Part shown: positions 35,967 to 46,117 of the stretch, one piece after another | Layout of the letters: each line of letters starts with the position of its first letter | How positions within the stretch are numbered: position 1 is the stretch's first letter | Assembly: GCF_004028275.1 (NCBI RefSeq) | Contig: NZ_CP035033.1 | Span: forward strand, 372,001-436,000 | DNA: 64,000 nt | Direction: 5' to 3' | Origin: Hydrogenovibrio thermophilus | GTDB taxonomy: Bacteria > Pseudomonadota > Gammaproteobacteria > Thiomicrospirales > Thiomicrospiraceae | Program-made: the position numbers and the translations under genes | The notes under the pieces: model-generated | Seen by the model: the letters and a program-made list of their open reading frames with translations, nothing else | Database searches by the model: none | Told to the model about the DNA's origin: nothing

Positions 35967-37409
35967 ATGGCATCGAGTTTAAGAAGAACAAAAATCGTTG
36001 CGACCTTAGGGCCGGCTACGGATCGTGAAGGTGAACTGGAGCGTATGATCCAGTGCGGCGTGGACGTTGTGCGCATCAATATGTCGCACGGCAACGCCGA
36101 AGATCACATTCAGCGCGCTAAAAAAGTCCGCGAATTGTCCGCCAAAATGGACCGAGAAGTTGGTGTTTTGGTGGATTTGCAAGGGCCGAAGATTCGTATT
36201 GCACGTTTCTCCGAAGGCAGCATTTACCTGGAGCCAGGCGACAAGTTTGCATTGGATAATGATGTGGACCCAATGGCCGGTAACCAGAAAGAAGTCGGCT
36301 TGACATACAAAAGCCTGCCATACGACGTCAAAGCCGGCGACCGCTTATTGCTGGACGACGGACGTGTGGTGCTGGACGTGGAAAGCGTCGAAGGCGAACG
36401 TGTTAATTGTGTTGTTGTTGTGGGCGGTAAGCTGTCGAACAACAAAGGCATTAACCTATTGGGCGGTGGTTTGTCTGCGTCGGCCCTGACCGAAAAAGAT
36501 AAAGAAGACATTTTGACGGCCGCTGAAATCCAATGTGATTATTTGGCACTGTCCTTCCCGAGAAGTGCTGAAGATGTCGAGTATTGCCGTTCCCTGGCGG
36601 AAAAAGCCGGTTTAGTGTGCAGTATTGTCTCGAAAGTCGAGCGCGCCGAAGCCGTCAATGACGACTTCACCTTGGACAGCATTATTCTGGCTTCCGACGT
36701 CATCATGATCGCTCGTGGCGACTTGGGTGTCGAAGTCGGTGACGCTCAATTGCCGGCTCTGCAGAAGAAAATGATCAAGCGCGCCCGTCAGTTGAACCGT
36801 ATTACCATCACAGCGACGCAGATGATGGAAACCATGATCGAAAACGCGATTCCGACGCGTGCGGAAGTCTTCGACGTCGCGAACGCGGTCATGGACGGAA
36901 CCGATGCGGTCATGTTGTCGGGTGAGACGGCGACAGGGCATTCGCCAAGTCTGGTCATCAAAACCATGTCGGACATCGCGCATGAAGCCGAGAAATCACG
37001 CAGTGCGCGTGAGTCAACGCACCGTATCGATGAATCCTTTACGGCGATTGACGAGACCATCGCCATGGCGGCGATGTATGCGGCGAACCATTTCGGCGTG
37101 AAGTGCATCGCGGCCTTGACCGAATCCGGTAATACACCGTTGCTGATGTCTCGCATCAGTTCCGGGATTCCGATCATTGCCTTGACGCCGCACTTGGAAA
37201 CACGCCGTAAAGTGACGCTTTACCGCGGCGTTTATCCGACCAGTGTCGATTACAGCGACTTGTCGGATGATGAAGTCAAAAACGAAATTCTGGATGAGTT
37301 GAAGCAGAAAGGTGTGGCGAAAACGGGTGATTTGATTATCGTGACCCGTGGTCAATCCCGTGGATTGATGGGCGGCACCAACCAGATGGAAATCGTTAAA
37401 ATTCCATAA
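35967..37409 (+). CDS. pyk: pyruvate kinase
   Basis: 480 residues from MASSLRRTKIVATLGPATDR, which lines up with the start of PykA; an in-frame ATG at 35955 directly abuts its GAGGG and is less likely. The active-site block VMIARGDLGVEVGD and the DGTDAVMLSGETATG region are present, together with a C-terminal allosteric domain. It converts phosphoenolpyruvate and ADP to pyruvate and ATP. It lies after the pgk terminator, so it probably has its own promoter. Confidence 0.93.
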   Translation: MASSLRRTKIVATLGPATDREGELERMIQCGVDVVRINMSHGNAEDHIQRAKKVRELSAKMDREVGVLVDLQGPKIRIARFSEGSIYLEPGDKFALDNDVDPMAGNQKEVGLTYKSLPYDVKAGDRLLLDDGRVVLDVESVEGERVNCVVVVGGKLSNNKGINLLGGGLSASALTEKDKEDILTAAEIQCDYLALSFPRSAEDVEYCRSLAEKAGLVCSIVSKVERAEAVNDDFTLDSIILASDVIMIARGDLGVEVGDAQLPALQKKMIKRARQLNRITITATQMMETMIENAIPTRAEVFDVANAVMDGTDAVMLSGETATGHSPSLVIKTMSDIAHEAEKSRSARESTHRIDESFTAIDETIAMAAMYAANHFGVKCIAALTESGNTPLLMSRISSGIPIIALTPHLETRRKVTLYRGVYPTSVDYSDLSDDEVKNEILDELKQKGVAKTGDLIIVTRGQSRGLMGGTNQMEIVKIP

Positions 37410-37521
37410 CATAAAACAATAGAAAACGTTAAAAACCAAAACTTTATTAAGCTTTTTAAAGAAAAGAAAGCTTGTTAGAATACATCGATTGATTTTTTAA
37501 ACTAATAGAGGAGTCTCGCAC

Positions 37522-38586
37522 ATGGCGATGATTACACTTCGTGAACTAATGGACTACGCGGCAGAAAACAACTTCGGTATGCCGGCGTTTAACGTAAACA
37601 ACATGGAACAAGTACGTGCAATCATGCGTGCGGCGGACAAATGTAACTCGCCAGTTATCCTGCAAGGTTCTGCGGGTGCGCGTAAGTATGCCGGTGAGCC
37701 AATGTTGCGCCACCTGATTGAAGGTGCGGTTGAAATGTTCCCGCATATTCCGGTTGTTATGCACCAGGATCACGGTTCTGATGAAGGTGTTTGTTTGCGC
37801 GCGATTCAGTCTGGCTTCACTTCCGTTATGATGGACGGTTCTTTGATGTCTGACATGAAGACTCCAGCGTCTTATGAATATAACCGTGACATCACGGCGG
37901 CCGTTGTTAAAATGGCTCACGCTGGTGGTGTTACCGTTGAGGGTGAGCTAGGGTGCCTAGGGTCTCTTGAAACCGGTATGATGGGTGAAGAAGACGGTCA
38001 CGGTTCCGATGAAAAGCTTGACGCAGACGCTTTGTTGACCGATCCGGAAGAAGCGGCACAGTTCGTTAAAGAAACCAATGTTGACTGTCTAGCGGTTGCT
38101 GTTGGTACGTCTCACGGTGCTTACAAGTTTACGTCTAAGCCTTCCGATGACGTGCTACGTATCGACCGTATCAAAGAAATCCACGAGCGCATCCCTGACA
38201 CGCATATCGTTATGCACGGTTCTTCTTCTGTACCGGAAGAGTGGTTGGAAATCATCAACAACTACGGTGGTGACATGGGCCAAACTTACGGTGTACCAGT
38301 GGATGCAATCGTTGAAGGCATCAAATACGGTGTGCGTAAAGTAAACATCGATACGGATTTGCGTATGGCTTCTACCGGTGCGGTACGTCGTCACCTGGAA
38401 GAAAACAAATCAAACTTCGACCCTCGTAAGTTCTTGAAAGCGGCTGAAGATGCCATGATGGGTATCTGTGAAGCGCGTTTCGAAGCGTTCGGTTGTGCCG
38501 GTCACGCCGATAAGATCAAGTCTCTTGGTCTGGAAGAAATGCAAGCTCGCTATGCAAGCGGTTCTTTGGATCAGCGCGTTAAGTAA
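37522..38586 (+). CDS. fba: fructose-bisphosphate aldolase, class II
   Basis: 354 residues, Zn-dependent class IIA/B of the Calvin-cycle type. [27 protein letters not shown] contains the Zn-binding His and catalytic Asp. [21 protein letters not shown] and [10 protein letters not shown] are further landmarks. It joins triose phosphates to fructose-1,6-bisphosphate. AGAGGAG precedes the ATG. TTAGAAT near 37475 could be a -10 box of its own promoter. A strong terminator follows. Codon use is highly biased, indicating strong expression. Confidence 0.95.
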   Translation: MAMITLRELMDYAAENNFGMPAFNVNNMEQVRAIMRAADKCNSPVILQGSAGARKYAGEPMLRHLIEGAVEMFPHIPVVMHQDHGSDEGVCLRAIQSGFTSVMMDGSLMSDMKTPASYEYNRDITAAVVKMAHAGGVTVEGELGCLGSLETGMMGEEDGHGSDEKLDADALLTDPEEAAQFVKETNVDCLAVAVGTSHGAYKFTSKPSDDVLRIDRIKEIHERIPDTHIVMHGSSSVPEEWLEIINNYGGDMGQTYGVPVDAIVEGIKYGVRKVNIDTDLRMASTGAVRRHLEENKSNFDPRKFLKAAEDAMMGICEARFEAFGCAGHADKIKSLGLEEMQARYASGSLDQRVK

Positions 38587-38611
38587 TCGACGCTCTGGAT
38601 TCAAATCCGAG

Positions 38612-38639
38612 AAAGCCCGGCCTTGGTCGGGCTTTTTTT
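38612..38639 (+). terminator. intrinsic terminator after fba
   Basis: AAAGCCCG(GCC), loop TT, (GGT)CGGGCTTTTTTT. It closes the carbon-metabolism block. Confidence 0.88.
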
Positions 38640-38670
38640 ATGTCGGTTAAAAAGTGAAAGGAGGTCAACC

Positions 38671-38901
38671 ATGTGTATCGGAATTGGGTTGGCATTGGCG
38701 TTTTTGCTGTGGTTCTACAGTGATGCGCTGTTATCGGAATACGGTTTGACGGAACAGATTGGTGCGACGTCTATTGTCGTGGCCGATCATTGGGGAATTG
38801 TTTGGGCACTGTGGCCGCTGGCGTTGCTGTTTATGGTGCTCGGCGGGGTAATGGTCTTGCTGTTCTTGAAGGTTCGAAGAAGGCTGACAGAAGGACGTTA
38901 A
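38671..38901 (+). CDS. small two-helix membrane protein
   Basis: 76 residues with two hydrophobic segments: CIGIGLALAFLLWFYS at the start and IVWALWPLALLFMVLGGVMVLLFL. A positive tail (KVRRRLTEGR) suggests both ends are cytoplasmic. It has one of the best ribosome sites in the window, AAAGGAGGT six bases before the ATG, so it is very likely translated. I do not recognise the family. It lies just past the fba terminator, and its stop overlaps the 3' end of convergent bioD by four bases. Confidence 0.65.
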   Translation: MCIGIGLALAFLLWFYSDALLSEYGLTEQIGATSIVVADHWGIVWALWPLALLFMVLGGVMVLLFLKVRRRLTEGR

Positions 38902-39590
38902 AGCTGTCCTTGGTAGCCATGATAAGGTGTGTGGACGCATGGATAAGGAACCAGCGATTGGAGGTCGGTGAAGTTTTCCGGGTCGGCGTTGTCGGACAGG
39001 TCATTGAGTACGATTAAGGCGATCGGCTGCTTGGCCGTTTCCAAGGCTCGGATTGTCAGTAGAGCGTGATTCAGACAGCCAAGCTTGTTGCCAACGACGA
39101 GAACAACCGGTAACCCTAGGCGTTGAATCAAATCCAGATTGTCAGCGTCGGGCGTGAGCGGTGAATAAAGCCCTCCTGCACCCTCCACCAGTCGAAACCG
39201 GTCTTGTGGTGCCTGGCAAGCTTCGACCAGCTCGTTTAACCGAATATCAGCACCCGCTTGAGCAATGGCGCGAGCCGGTGAAATCGGGAGCTTAAAACGA
39301 TAAGGGCAAATTGTTTCCAAGTCGTCGGGGGTTTGGCTGGCACTGTGCACCGAGTCAGCGTCTTCCGATAGCAGGCGACCGTCCGGTTGTAGAAGGCAGC
39401 CGGACGCAATGGGTTTTCTGGGCGAAATGACCAGGCCTGGTCGTTTTTGCAATAGGTATTCAGCGATGCGGCAGGTGGTGTAAGACTTACCGGTTTCCGT
39501 GTCGGTACCGGTGATGAAGAAACCGTTCGGCGTGGCCGAGTCGGTTGCATTCAAAAAGGTATCGACAGTGGGAAGCAGTTCGTCGAACAT
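38898..39590 (-). CDS. bioD: dethiobiotin synthase
   Basis: 230 residues. The P-loop GFFITGTDTETGKSYTTCRIAEY starts the fold, with the RPGLVISPRKPIASG lysine region and VEGAGGLYSPL for carboxylation chemistry. It closes the ureido ring of biotin from diaminopelargonate, CO2 and ATP. It is isolated from bioA (51630-52937) and no bioB, bioF or bioC is nearby. It follows purC by 16 bases and may share its transcript. A CCAGGCCTGG copy at 39431-39440 encodes Pro-Gly-Leu. Confidence 0.9.
   Translation of the reverse strand: MFDELLPTVDTFLNATDSATPNGFFITGTDTETGKSYTTCRIAEYLLQKRPGLVISPRKPIASGCLLQPDGRLLSEDADSVHSASQTPDDLETICPYRFKLPISPARAIAQAGADIRLNELVEACQAPQDRFRLVEGAGGLYSPLTPDADNLDLIQRLGLPVVLVVGNKLGCLNHALLTIRALETAKQPIALIVLNDLSDNADPENFTDLQSLVPYPCVHTPYHGYQGQL
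39431..39440. repeat. CCAGGCCTGG palindrome, copy 11 (in bioD)
   Basis: Perfect 10-mer within GAAATGA-N10-TCGTTTTT. It is read Pro-Gly-Leu on the coding strand. Confidence 0.9.
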
Positions 39591-39606
39591 AAATGAGCCT
39601 TTGCGG

Positions 39607-40494
39607 TTAGGAGTTTTCCATCAGGCGTGCCTGAGCTTCTTGGTATTTTTCCAGGGTCATATCGACGACTTCTTGTGGTAGTTCCGGCCCCGGTGCGGTT
39701 TTGTTCCAATCCAGGGATTCCAAGTAATCGCGAATGTATTGCTTATCAAAGCTGTCCGGATTTTTGCCGACTTGATAGGTTTTGGCCGGCCAGAAACGTG
39801 AGCTGTCCGGCGTCAGGGCTTCGTCGATCAAATGAATGACGCCGTTTTCGTCTTCCCCGAACTCGAATTTGGTGTCGGCGATGATGATGCCGCGCTCTAA
39901 AGCGAATTCCGCCGCCATTTGATACAGCGCCAAACTGTACTGTTTGACTTGGCGGGCTTTGTCTTCTCCGATCAGTTTCACCACTTCTTCGTAAGAGATG
40001 TTTTCATCGTGTTCACCGATTTCCGCTTTGGTGGACGGCGTGAATAGCGGTTCCGGTAATTGTTCGGCTTTTTTTAAACCGGCCGGTAATTCGATGCCGC
40101 AAACGGTTTGAGTTTTCTTGTATTCCTTCCAGCCGGAGCCGACCAAGTAGCCGCGCACAATGGCTTCCACCGGTAGAGGTTTCAATTTACGCACCACCAT
40201 GCCGCGGCCGTCCAGTTGTTTCAGTTCCTCGGGTGTGAGGATGTCGGCCAATTGGACGTCGTCCGCCATTTGGTTCGGCAGAATGTCGGTGGCCTTGTTC
40301 ATCCAGAACTGAGCGGTTTCCGTCAGGATTCGGCCTTTTCCCGGAATCGGCGTTGGCAGCACCACGTCGAAAGCGGAAATGCGGTCGGTGGTGACGATCA
40401 GCAGGTGACGGTCGTCCACGTCGTAGAGGTCACGAACTTTCCCTTTGTTGATTAAGGGGAGGCTGGTCAGGTTTGACTCGTAAAGTGGTTGCAT
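39607..40494 (-). CDS. purC: phosphoribosylaminoimidazole-succinocarboxamide synthase (SAICAR synthase)
   Basis: 295 residues, the longer PurC type. NKGKVRDLYDVDDRHLLIVTTDRISAFD is the ATP-binding start, VEAIVRGYLVGSGWKEY binds substrate, and IADTKFEFGEDENGVIHLIDEALTPDSSRFW is a signature. It joins aspartate to CAIR in purine synthesis. The second ATG (40494) is better spaced from GGAAG than the first (40500). It lies between the psiE-like gene (15 bases upstream) and bioD. Confidence 0.93.
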   Translation of the reverse strand: MQPLYESNLTSLPLINKGKVRDLYDVDDRHLLIVTTDRISAFDVVLPTPIPGKGRILTETAQFWMNKATDILPNQMADDVQLADILTPEELKQLDGRGMVVRKLKPLPVEAIVRGYLVGSGWKEYKKTQTVCGIELPAGLKKAEQLPEPLFTPSTKAEIGEHDENISYEEVVKLIGEDKARQVKQYSLALYQMAAEFALERGIIIADTKFEFGEDENGVIHLIDEALTPDSSRFWPAKTYQVGKNPDSFDKQYIRDYLESLDWNKTAPGPELPQEVVDMTLEKYQEAQARLMENS

Positions 40495-40509
40495 AAGCAT
40501 TCTTCCAGT

Positions 40510-40932
40510 TTATTTTTTCAAATTCTCTTCCAACTGCTGTCGGTCGGTGTACGGCAGTTTCAAGTGGCCGTAGCGGATGATGATGACGGCAAAGGCGATC
40601 ATTAGCATGGTCGCGGCCACGGCAATCATCTGCCACTCGGTGAGGTTTTTCATGTCCAGAATCAGGTAACGCGCCAGGGCGATGATGGCGATGTACATCG
40701 GAAACCGAATCGGCAGTTTGCCGGAATCCAAATAGATAGCCACCATGGCCAGTACTTCCAGATAAAGGAAAAGCAACAGCAAATCGCCGAGGGTGACCTT
40801 CATGTTCTGCACCATGACGATCACTTCCTGAATGCCGGCGATGATGGTGGCCAGCGCAATGATAATCAGCCCGATGACTTCGGTGATGCGAATGCTGCGT
40901 TTTAGTGATTTTAAAGCCGGGAAGTGATCCAT
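40510..40932 (-). CDS. PsiE family membrane protein
   Basis: 140 residues with four hydrophobic helices and the family motifs LLLLFLYLEVLAMVAIYL, LPIRFPMYIAIIALARYLIL. PsiE homologues are phosphate-starvation-inducible inner-membrane proteins of unknown mechanism. It is only 15 bases from purC on the same strand, so the two are probably co-transcribed. Its promoter would lie in the 260-base divergent region before rpe. Confidence 0.8.
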   Translation of the reverse strand: MDHFPALKSLKRSIRITEVIGLIIIALATIIAGIQEVIVMVQNMKVTLGDLLLLFLYLEVLAMVAIYLDSGKLPIRFPMYIAIIALARYLILDMKNLTEWQMIAVAATMLMIAFAVIIIRYGHLKLPYTDRQQLEENLKK

Positions 40933-41100
40933 GACATCTCCTCGTGACGCATGTGGTTGTGTCGTGGTTATCCGTTAAGGGATAACCGTTGTCTTTTGTG
41001 GGTGATTTTATCCCAAATCAACGGAATTATCAGAGAGTTTTGCATGGCGGTTTTTTGGCCGTCAAGCGGTTCGACATTTTTCGTAAAATCAAACGATTGG

Positions 41101-41110
41101 CCAGGCCTGG
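41101..41110. repeat. CCAGGCCTGG palindrome, copy 12 (upstream of rpe)
   Basis: Perfect 10-mer in the divergent region between psiE and rpe, 83 bases before the rpe start. GATTGG precedes it and TAAGATAATG follows. No terminator is expected here. Confidence 0.9.
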
Positions 41111-41192
41111 TAAGATAATGTTTTCTTTTTTAAAATCGGCGAGTCTGGTAAAATGCCCGCAATTTCAATTTCATTCTCAAAAGGATTACGAC

Positions 41193-41897
41193 ATGGCTAA
41201 GAAAGAAAACTGGATTGCGCCATCGATTTTGTCGGCTGATTTTGCCCAACTTGGAACGGACGTTAAAGACGTTATTGCCTCCGGTGCGGATGTGGTGCAC
41301 TTCGATGTAATGGATAACCATTATGTGCCAAACCTAACCATTGGGCCGTTGGTGTGCGAGTCTTTGAAAAAATTCATGGACAACGAAGGTGTTAAAGCGC
41401 CAATCGACGTGCACTTGATGGTGAAGCCGGTGGATCGCATTATTCCGGACTTCGCCAGCGCCGGTGCGGATTACATCACCTTCCACCCGGAAGCGTCCGA
41501 GCACATCGACCGCTCTTTGCAGTTGATCAAAGGGGAAGGCTGTAAAGCCGGTTTGGTTTTTAACCCGGCCACGTCTTTGAGCTACTTGGAGCACGTCATG
41601 GACAAAATCGATATGATTTTGATCATGTCGGTGAACCCTGGTTTCGGCGGGCAAGCGTTTATTCCAGAAGCGTTGGAAAAATTGAAAGCTGCACGCAAAC
41701 TGATCGACGAATCCGGTCGTGATATCCGTTTGGAAATCGACGGTGGTGTGAAAGTGGAAAACATTGCGGAAGTCGCGGCAGCCGGTTGTGATACCTTCGT
41801 GTCCGGTTCCGGCATTTTCGGCAAAGCCAACGCGGGCGATGCAAACCGTTATGACACGGTCATCCAACAGATGCGTGATGAATTGGCTAAAGCGTAA
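41193..41897 (+). CDS. rpe: ribulose-phosphate 3-epimerase
   Basis: 234 residues, TIM barrel. [43 protein letters not shown] and [20 protein letters not shown] are the metal-binding and catalytic landmarks. It interconverts ribulose-5-phosphate and xylulose-5-phosphate in the Calvin cycle and pentose-phosphate pathway. AAAAGGATTACGAC precedes the ATG. It is followed by a terminator and then gph, giving two Calvin-cycle-related genes side by side. Confidence 0.93.
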   Translation: MAKKENWIAPSILSADFAQLGTDVKDVIASGADVVHFDVMDNHYVPNLTIGPLVCESLKKFMDNEGVKAPIDVHLMVKPVDRIIPDFASAGADYITFHPEASEHIDRSLQLIKGEGCKAGLVFNPATSLSYLEHVMDKIDMILIMSVNPGFGGQAFIPEALEKLKAARKLIDESGRDIRLEIDGGVKVENIAEVAAAGCDTFVSGSGIFGKANAGDANRYDTVIQQMRDELAKA

Positions 41898-41932
41898 TTT
41901 ATTAGCCCAACATCACGGATAGCGCGGTACGG

Positions 41933-41964
41933 AACGCCAGCTCTGTCTGGCGTTTTGTCGTTTT
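41933..41964 (+). terminator. intrinsic terminator after rpe
   Basis: AACGCCAG, loop CTCTGT, CTGGCGTT and TTGTCGTTTT. Its T-tract is interrupted, so some read-through into gph is possible. Confidence 0.75.
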
Positions 41965-42042
41965 AAACGGCTGACATAGCCGTCGGGCGAATATATTCTG
42001 CGCTGTAAAACAATAACAATTCGAATTATTTGGAAACCTTTA

Positions 42043-42726
42043 ATGAGCCAACAAAAAATTAAACCGGGCTTCATCCTGATCGATTTGGATGGGACTTTGA
42101 TTGACAGTGTGCCGGATCTGGCCTACTGCGTAGATGAAATGATGAAACAACTGGACATGCCTGTTCGCGGTGAAGACGCGGTGCGTGACTGGGTTGGAAA
42201 TGGCGTACAGCGTTTGACCGAACGCGCGCTGATTAATTCGGTGGACGGCATGCCGGAACCGGAGTTGATGGAAAAAGCCTATCCGATTTTCCTGGATTTG
42301 TATAAAGACAACACTTCCAAGCGTAGCTGTGTGTATGAAGGCGTTGTGGAAGGCATTGAGTGGATGAAGGCACAAGGTTACCGTGTGGCCTGCGTGACCA
42401 ACAAAGCCGAAGCCTTTACGGTACCGTTGTTGAAAGACAAAGGCCTTTACGATTATTTTGAAGTCGTGGTGTCAGGTGATACCTGTGAAGAGAAAAAACC
42501 GCATCCGATGCCGTTGCTGCATGCCGCGGAGCAATTGGGTGTGGCACCGGAAAACGCCTTGATGATCGGTGACTCTAAGTCCGACGTGAAAGCGGCGCGC
42601 GCCGCTGGTTTTCACATTTTCTGCATGACTTACGGTTATAATCATGGGGAAGATATTCGAAACTACGAGCCGGATGCGGTGATGGATTCCTTTATGGAAT
42701 TGCCGAACTATCTGGAAGCCAAATAA
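42043..42726 (+). CDS. gph: phosphoglycolate phosphatase (HAD family)
   Basis: 227 residues. HAD motifs are DLDGTLIDSVPDL (nucleophile Asp), VTNKAEAF, KPHPMPL and MIGDSKSDVKAARAAG. The family hydrolyses 2-phosphoglycolate, a product of RuBisCO oxygenase activity, which fits placement after rpe. The protein ends NYLEAK. It lies upstream of a small gene and trpE on the same strand. Confidence 0.9.
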   Translation: MSQQKIKPGFILIDLDGTLIDSVPDLAYCVDEMMKQLDMPVRGEDAVRDWVGNGVQRLTERALINSVDGMPEPELMEKAYPIFLDLYKDNTSKRSCVYEGVVEGIEWMKAQGYRVACVTNKAEAFTVPLLKDKGLYDYFEVVVSGDTCEEKKPHPMPLLHAAEQLGVAPENALMIGDSKSDVKAARAAGFHIFCMTYGYNHGEDIRNYEPDAVMDSFMELPNYLEAK

Positions 42727-42751
42727 TCCGAACCGACACGGGTTTGAAACG

Positions 42752-42916
42752 ATGAAGCACCGACTGCTTGAACTGTATCGCTACCTGAAAGCCTTTTTCC
42801 TGGTGTTGACCAAGCCGTTCTGGTGCTCGTTTTCCGGACTGTATCGAACCTATTTGTTTAAAAAGCTCGAAAGAGCCGAACGTTCAAATCAAAAAGAGTC
42901 AGCTATCAATGAGTGA
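42752..42916 (+). CDS. 54-residue hypothetical protein upstream of trpE
   Basis: A short frame from ATG at 42752 fills most of the space between gph and trpE and overlaps the trpE start by eight bases. It encodes a basic, aromatic-rich peptide with a hydrophobic middle ([14 protein letters not shown]), perhaps amphipathic or membrane-bound. It has no Trp run of an attenuator peptide: only one Trp is present. The ribosome site is weak. The overlap with trpE argues for translational coupling. Unknown function. Confidence 0.45.
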   Translation: MKHRLLELYRYLKAFFLVLTKPFWCSFSGLYRTYLFKKLERAERSNQKESAINE

Positions 42917-44414
42917 TGCCCACTTCCGCAACTTATCTCAGCAGGGCTATAAAACCGCCCCGGTGATGCGGACGATCTTATCCGATTACGACACGCCCTT
43001 GAGTGTCTATCATAAGGTTGCCGCCCAGCCCCAAACCTACCTTCTGGAATCGGTGCAGGGTGGAGATAAGTGGGGTCGCTACTCGATTATCGGGTTGCCG
43101 TGCCGCAAGCGATTAGAAGTCAGTGGTCATCAAATCACCCTGTTCGATGGCGATGATGCGGTTGAGCAGCAGGTGTCCGATGATCCGCTGGCGTGGATTG
43201 AAGCCTATCAAGCCCGTTATCAGGTGTTCCCGCAGGCCGGTTTGCCGGCGTTCACCGGTGGATTGGTCGGGTATTTCGGCTACGATACGGTGCGTTATGT
43301 CGAAGAGCGTTTGCGTGACAGCGAACCGGCGCAGGATGACATTCAGGCACCGGATATTCAATTGTTGGTGTCCGAAGAAATTGTGGTGTTCGATAACCTC
43401 AGCGGTCAGGTGCATGTCATTGTGCATGCCGATTTGTCGCAGGACAACGCCTATTCCCAAGCGGAAGCCCGCATCGAAGAAATCGTCACCATGATCAACC
43501 AGCCGATGCCGGTGCCGAACGACGTGCCGCGCGATTTCATTCCGGAAGAAGCCGATTTCCAATCCAGCTTCGGCGAAGGGCCTTTCAAAGACGCCGTGGC
43601 GAAAATTAAAGAGTACATTTTGTCCGGCGACGCCATGCAGATTGTCATTTCACAGCAGATGTCGATTGATTACGGCGCCGCGCCGATTGATTTGTACCGC
43701 GCCTTGCGTTATCTGAATCCGTCGCCGTATATGTTCTTTTTGGATTTCGGTGATCTGCAAGTGGTCGGTTCGTCGCCGGAAATTCTGGTGCGTTTGGAAG
43801 ACAACACCGTCACGGTGCGGCCGATTGCCGGTACGCGCCGTCGTGGTTTAACGCCCGAAAAAGACAAAGAATTGGAAATCGATTTGCTGTCCGACCCGAA
43901 AGAGGTGGCCGAGCATTTGATGTTGATTGATTTGGGTCGTAACGATGTCGGACGGATTTCCGATATCGGTTCGGTGGAATTGACCGAAAAAATGGTGGTG
44001 GAACGCTATTCGCACGTCATGCACATCGTCTCTAACGTAAATGGCCGTGCCAAAGCGGGCATGACACCCATTGACGTGTTGCGTGCCACCTTCCCGGCGG
44101 GCACTGTGTCCGGCGCGCCGAAAATTCGCGCCATGGAAATCATCGATGAATTGGAACCGGTCAAGCGCGGCATTTATGCCGGTGCGGTCGGTTACCTGGG
44201 TTGGCACGGCAATATGGACACCGCCATCGCAATTCGTACGGCGGTGATTAAAGATCAACGTCTGTTCGTGCAGGCTGGTGCCGGTATCGTCGCCGATTCG
44301 GTGCCGCAATCCGAATGGGACGAAACCATGAATAAAGGCCGCGCCATCTTTAAGGCGGTGGAATTCGTTTCCAAAGGGCTGAAAACCGACAATCCCGATG
44401 TCGGACATCGATAG
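42909..44414 (+). CDS. trpE: anthranilate synthase component I
   Basis: 501 residues. An N-terminal domain contains the tryptophan-feedback block [18 protein letters not shown]. The C-terminal chorismate-binding domain has [45 protein letters not shown] and the [19 protein letters not shown] signature. With TrpG it converts chorismate and glutamine to anthranilate. It heads trpE-trpG-trpD-trpC, with trpG 20 bases downstream. Confidence 0.95.
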   Translation: MSDAHFRNLSQQGYKTAPVMRTILSDYDTPLSVYHKVAAQPQTYLLESVQGGDKWGRYSIIGLPCRKRLEVSGHQITLFDGDDAVEQQVSDDPLAWIEAYQARYQVFPQAGLPAFTGGLVGYFGYDTVRYVEERLRDSEPAQDDIQAPDIQLLVSEEIVVFDNLSGQVHVIVHADLSQDNAYSQAEARIEEIVTMINQPMPVPNDVPRDFIPEEADFQSSFGEGPFKDAVAKIKEYILSGDAMQIVISQQMSIDYGAAPIDLYRALRYLNPSPYMFFLDFGDLQVVGSSPEILVRLEDNTVTVRPIAGTRRRGLTPEKDKELEIDLLSDPKEVAEHLMLIDLGRNDVGRISDIGSVELTEKMVVERYSHVMHIVSNVNGRAKAGMTPIDVLRATFPAGTVSGAPKIRAMEIIDELEPVKRGIYAGAVGYLGWHGNMDTAIAIRTAVIKDQRLFVQAGAGIVADSVPQSEWDETMNKGRAIFKAVEFVSKGLKTDNPDVGHR

Positions 44415-44434
44415 TGTCGAAGGCAGAATAAATT

Positions 44435-45031
44435 ATGTTGTTGATGATTGATAATTACGATTCGTTTACCTATAACCTGGTGCAATACTTCGGTGAACTC
44501 GGCCAGCATGTCGATGTGCATCGCAACGACCAGATCAATTTGGAAACGATCGAGACATTGCACCCGGATTATCTGGTGATTTCTCCAGGCCCGTGTACAC
44601 CGAACGAAGCCGGTATTTCGGTGGAAGCAATTAAACACTTCGCCGGTAAGGTGCCGATTTTAGGCGTTTGCCTTGGGCACCAAAGTATCGGTCAGGCCTT
44701 TGGCGGGAACATCGTTCGCGCTAAGGAAGTGATGCATGGCAAGACCTCGCCGGTGTATCACCATAATATCGGCGTGTTCAATGGATTACCGAATCCGGTG
44801 GAAACCACGCGTTACCATTCGCTGGTGATTGATCAAGCCACCTTGCCGGATTGTCTGGAAATCACGGCCTGGACCCAGGACGAACAAGGCCAGATGGATG
44901 AAATCATGGGCGTACGTCACAAGACCTTGCCGATTGAAGGGGTACAGTTTCATCCGGAATCGATTTTGACGGAGCAGGGTCATGCGATGTTGAAGAATTT
45001 TCTCGAACAAAAGGATCAGAAAACGGCCTGA
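44435..45031 (+). CDS. trpG: anthranilate synthase component II (glutamine amidotransferase)
   Basis: 198 residues, class I amidotransferase. The catalytic triad is seen as Cys in [10 protein letters not shown] and His-Glu in [28 protein letters not shown] is the usual start. It supplies ammonia to TrpE and may also serve aminodeoxychorismate synthase as PabA. It lies 20 bases after trpE and 25 bases before trpD. Confidence 0.93.
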   Translation: MLLMIDNYDSFTYNLVQYFGELGQHVDVHRNDQINLETIETLHPDYLVISPGPCTPNEAGISVEAIKHFAGKVPILGVCLGHQSIGQAFGGNIVRAKEVMHGKTSPVYHHNIGVFNGLPNPVETTRYHSLVIDQATLPDCLEITAWTQDEQGQMDEIMGVRHKTLPIEGVQFHPESILTEQGHAMLKNFLEQKDQKTA

Positions 45032-45056
45032 AAACCAGGACGATGAGGGGTGAGTT

Positions 45057-46079
45057 ATGCAGTTGAAAGAGGCATTAGAACGTTTATTGGATCGTCAGGA
45101 TCTGTCTTCCGAGCAAATGGTTTCCGTGATGCGGCATATCATGTCCGGCGAAGCCAGCCCCGCTCAAATCGGCGCCTTTTTAATGGCCCTGAGAATGAAA
45201 GGCGAATCCATTGATGAAATCGCCGCGGCCGCACAAGTAATGCGCGAGCTAGCGACGCCGGTTCAGGTTCCGGACAAAAATCATCTTGTCGATACCTGCG
45301 GTACCGGCGGTGACGGCGCCAACACCTTTAATATCTCAACAGCTTCCGCTTTCGTAGTGGCCGCCGCCGGCGGTAAAGTCGCCAAGCACGGTAACCGTTC
45401 CATTTCCAGTAAGTCCGGCAGTGCAGACGTGTTGGAAGCCGCCGAAGCCAATCTGAATCTGAATGCCGAACAAGTCGCTGAATGCGTCGAATCCGTCGGT
45501 GTCGGCTTTATGTTTGCGCCGCTGCACCACAGTGCCATGAAGCACATGGTTAATGTCCGTAAAGAAATCGGGGTGCGGACGGTGTTCAATCTGCTGGGGC
45601 CGTTGACCAACCCGGCCGAAGCGCCGGCCCAAGTGCTGGGTGTGTACGACAAAGCGTTGTTGAGACCCTTTGCCGAAGTGTTGCAAAAGCTGGGCGCTCA
45701 CCACGTGATGGTGGTGCACGCCGATGACGGCTTGGATGAAATCAGCATCGCCAGTCTGACCCAGGTAGCCGAATTGAAAAACGGTGAAATCACCGAATGG
45801 ACCATCGACCCTTACGATTATGATATGGATCATCCGGATTTGGCCGACTTGGCGGTGGATTCGGCACAGGACAGTTTGAACATCATTCATGCGGTGTTCG
45901 CCAACGATCACAGTGCGGCGGAAGATATTGTGTGTCTGAACGCCGGCGCAGCCATTTACGTGGCCGGAATGGCGCCGTCCTACCAGGAAGGCGTTGAGCG
46001 CGCGAAACTGGTGATTGCCGAAGGCAAAGCCCGTCAGAAACTGAACGAATTCATTCAAAAAACCCAAAGCTTCTTATAA
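45057..46079 (+). CDS. trpD: anthranilate phosphoribosyltransferase
   Basis: 340 residues. [23 protein letters not shown] is the PRPP-binding glycine loop, [19 protein letters not shown] the second signature, and [15 protein letters not shown] the third. It attaches phosphoribose to anthranilate. GAGGGGTGAG is its ribosome site. It is separated from trpC by 127 bases holding a CCAGGCCTGG palindrome. Confidence 0.95.
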   Translation: MQLKEALERLLDRQDLSSEQMVSVMRHIMSGEASPAQIGAFLMALRMKGESIDEIAAAAQVMRELATPVQVPDKNHLVDTCGTGGDGANTFNISTASAFVVAAAGGKVAKHGNRSISSKSGSADVLEAAEANLNLNAEQVAECVESVGVGFMFAPLHHSAMKHMVNVRKEIGVRTVFNLLGPLTNPAEAPAQVLGVYDKALLRPFAEVLQKLGAHHVMVVHADDGLDEISIASLTQVAELKNGEITEWTIDPYDYDMDHPDLADLAVDSAQDSLNIIHAVFANDHSAAEDIVCLNAGAAIYVAGMAPSYQEGVERAKLVIAEGKARQKLNEFIQKTQSFL

Positions 46080-46091
46080 GCGCCTTTAAAC

Positions 46092-46117
46092 GAAAACGCC
46101 CAGGCCTGGCCGGTTTT
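46092..46117 (+). promoter_or_regulatory. CCAGGCCTGG palindrome (copy 13) with terminator-like flanks between trpD and trpC
   Basis: GAAAACGC and CGGTTTT flank the 10-mer (46100-46109) with one or two mismatches. It lies inside the trp operon, 21 bases past trpD and about 100 bases before trpC, so it might reduce trpC expression or protect the upstream mRNA. Confidence 0.6.

Noticed and set aside
42909-44414. trp leader-peptide attenuator before trpE
   Set aside because: The small upstream frame has a single Trp codon, and there is no terminator hairpin before trpE.
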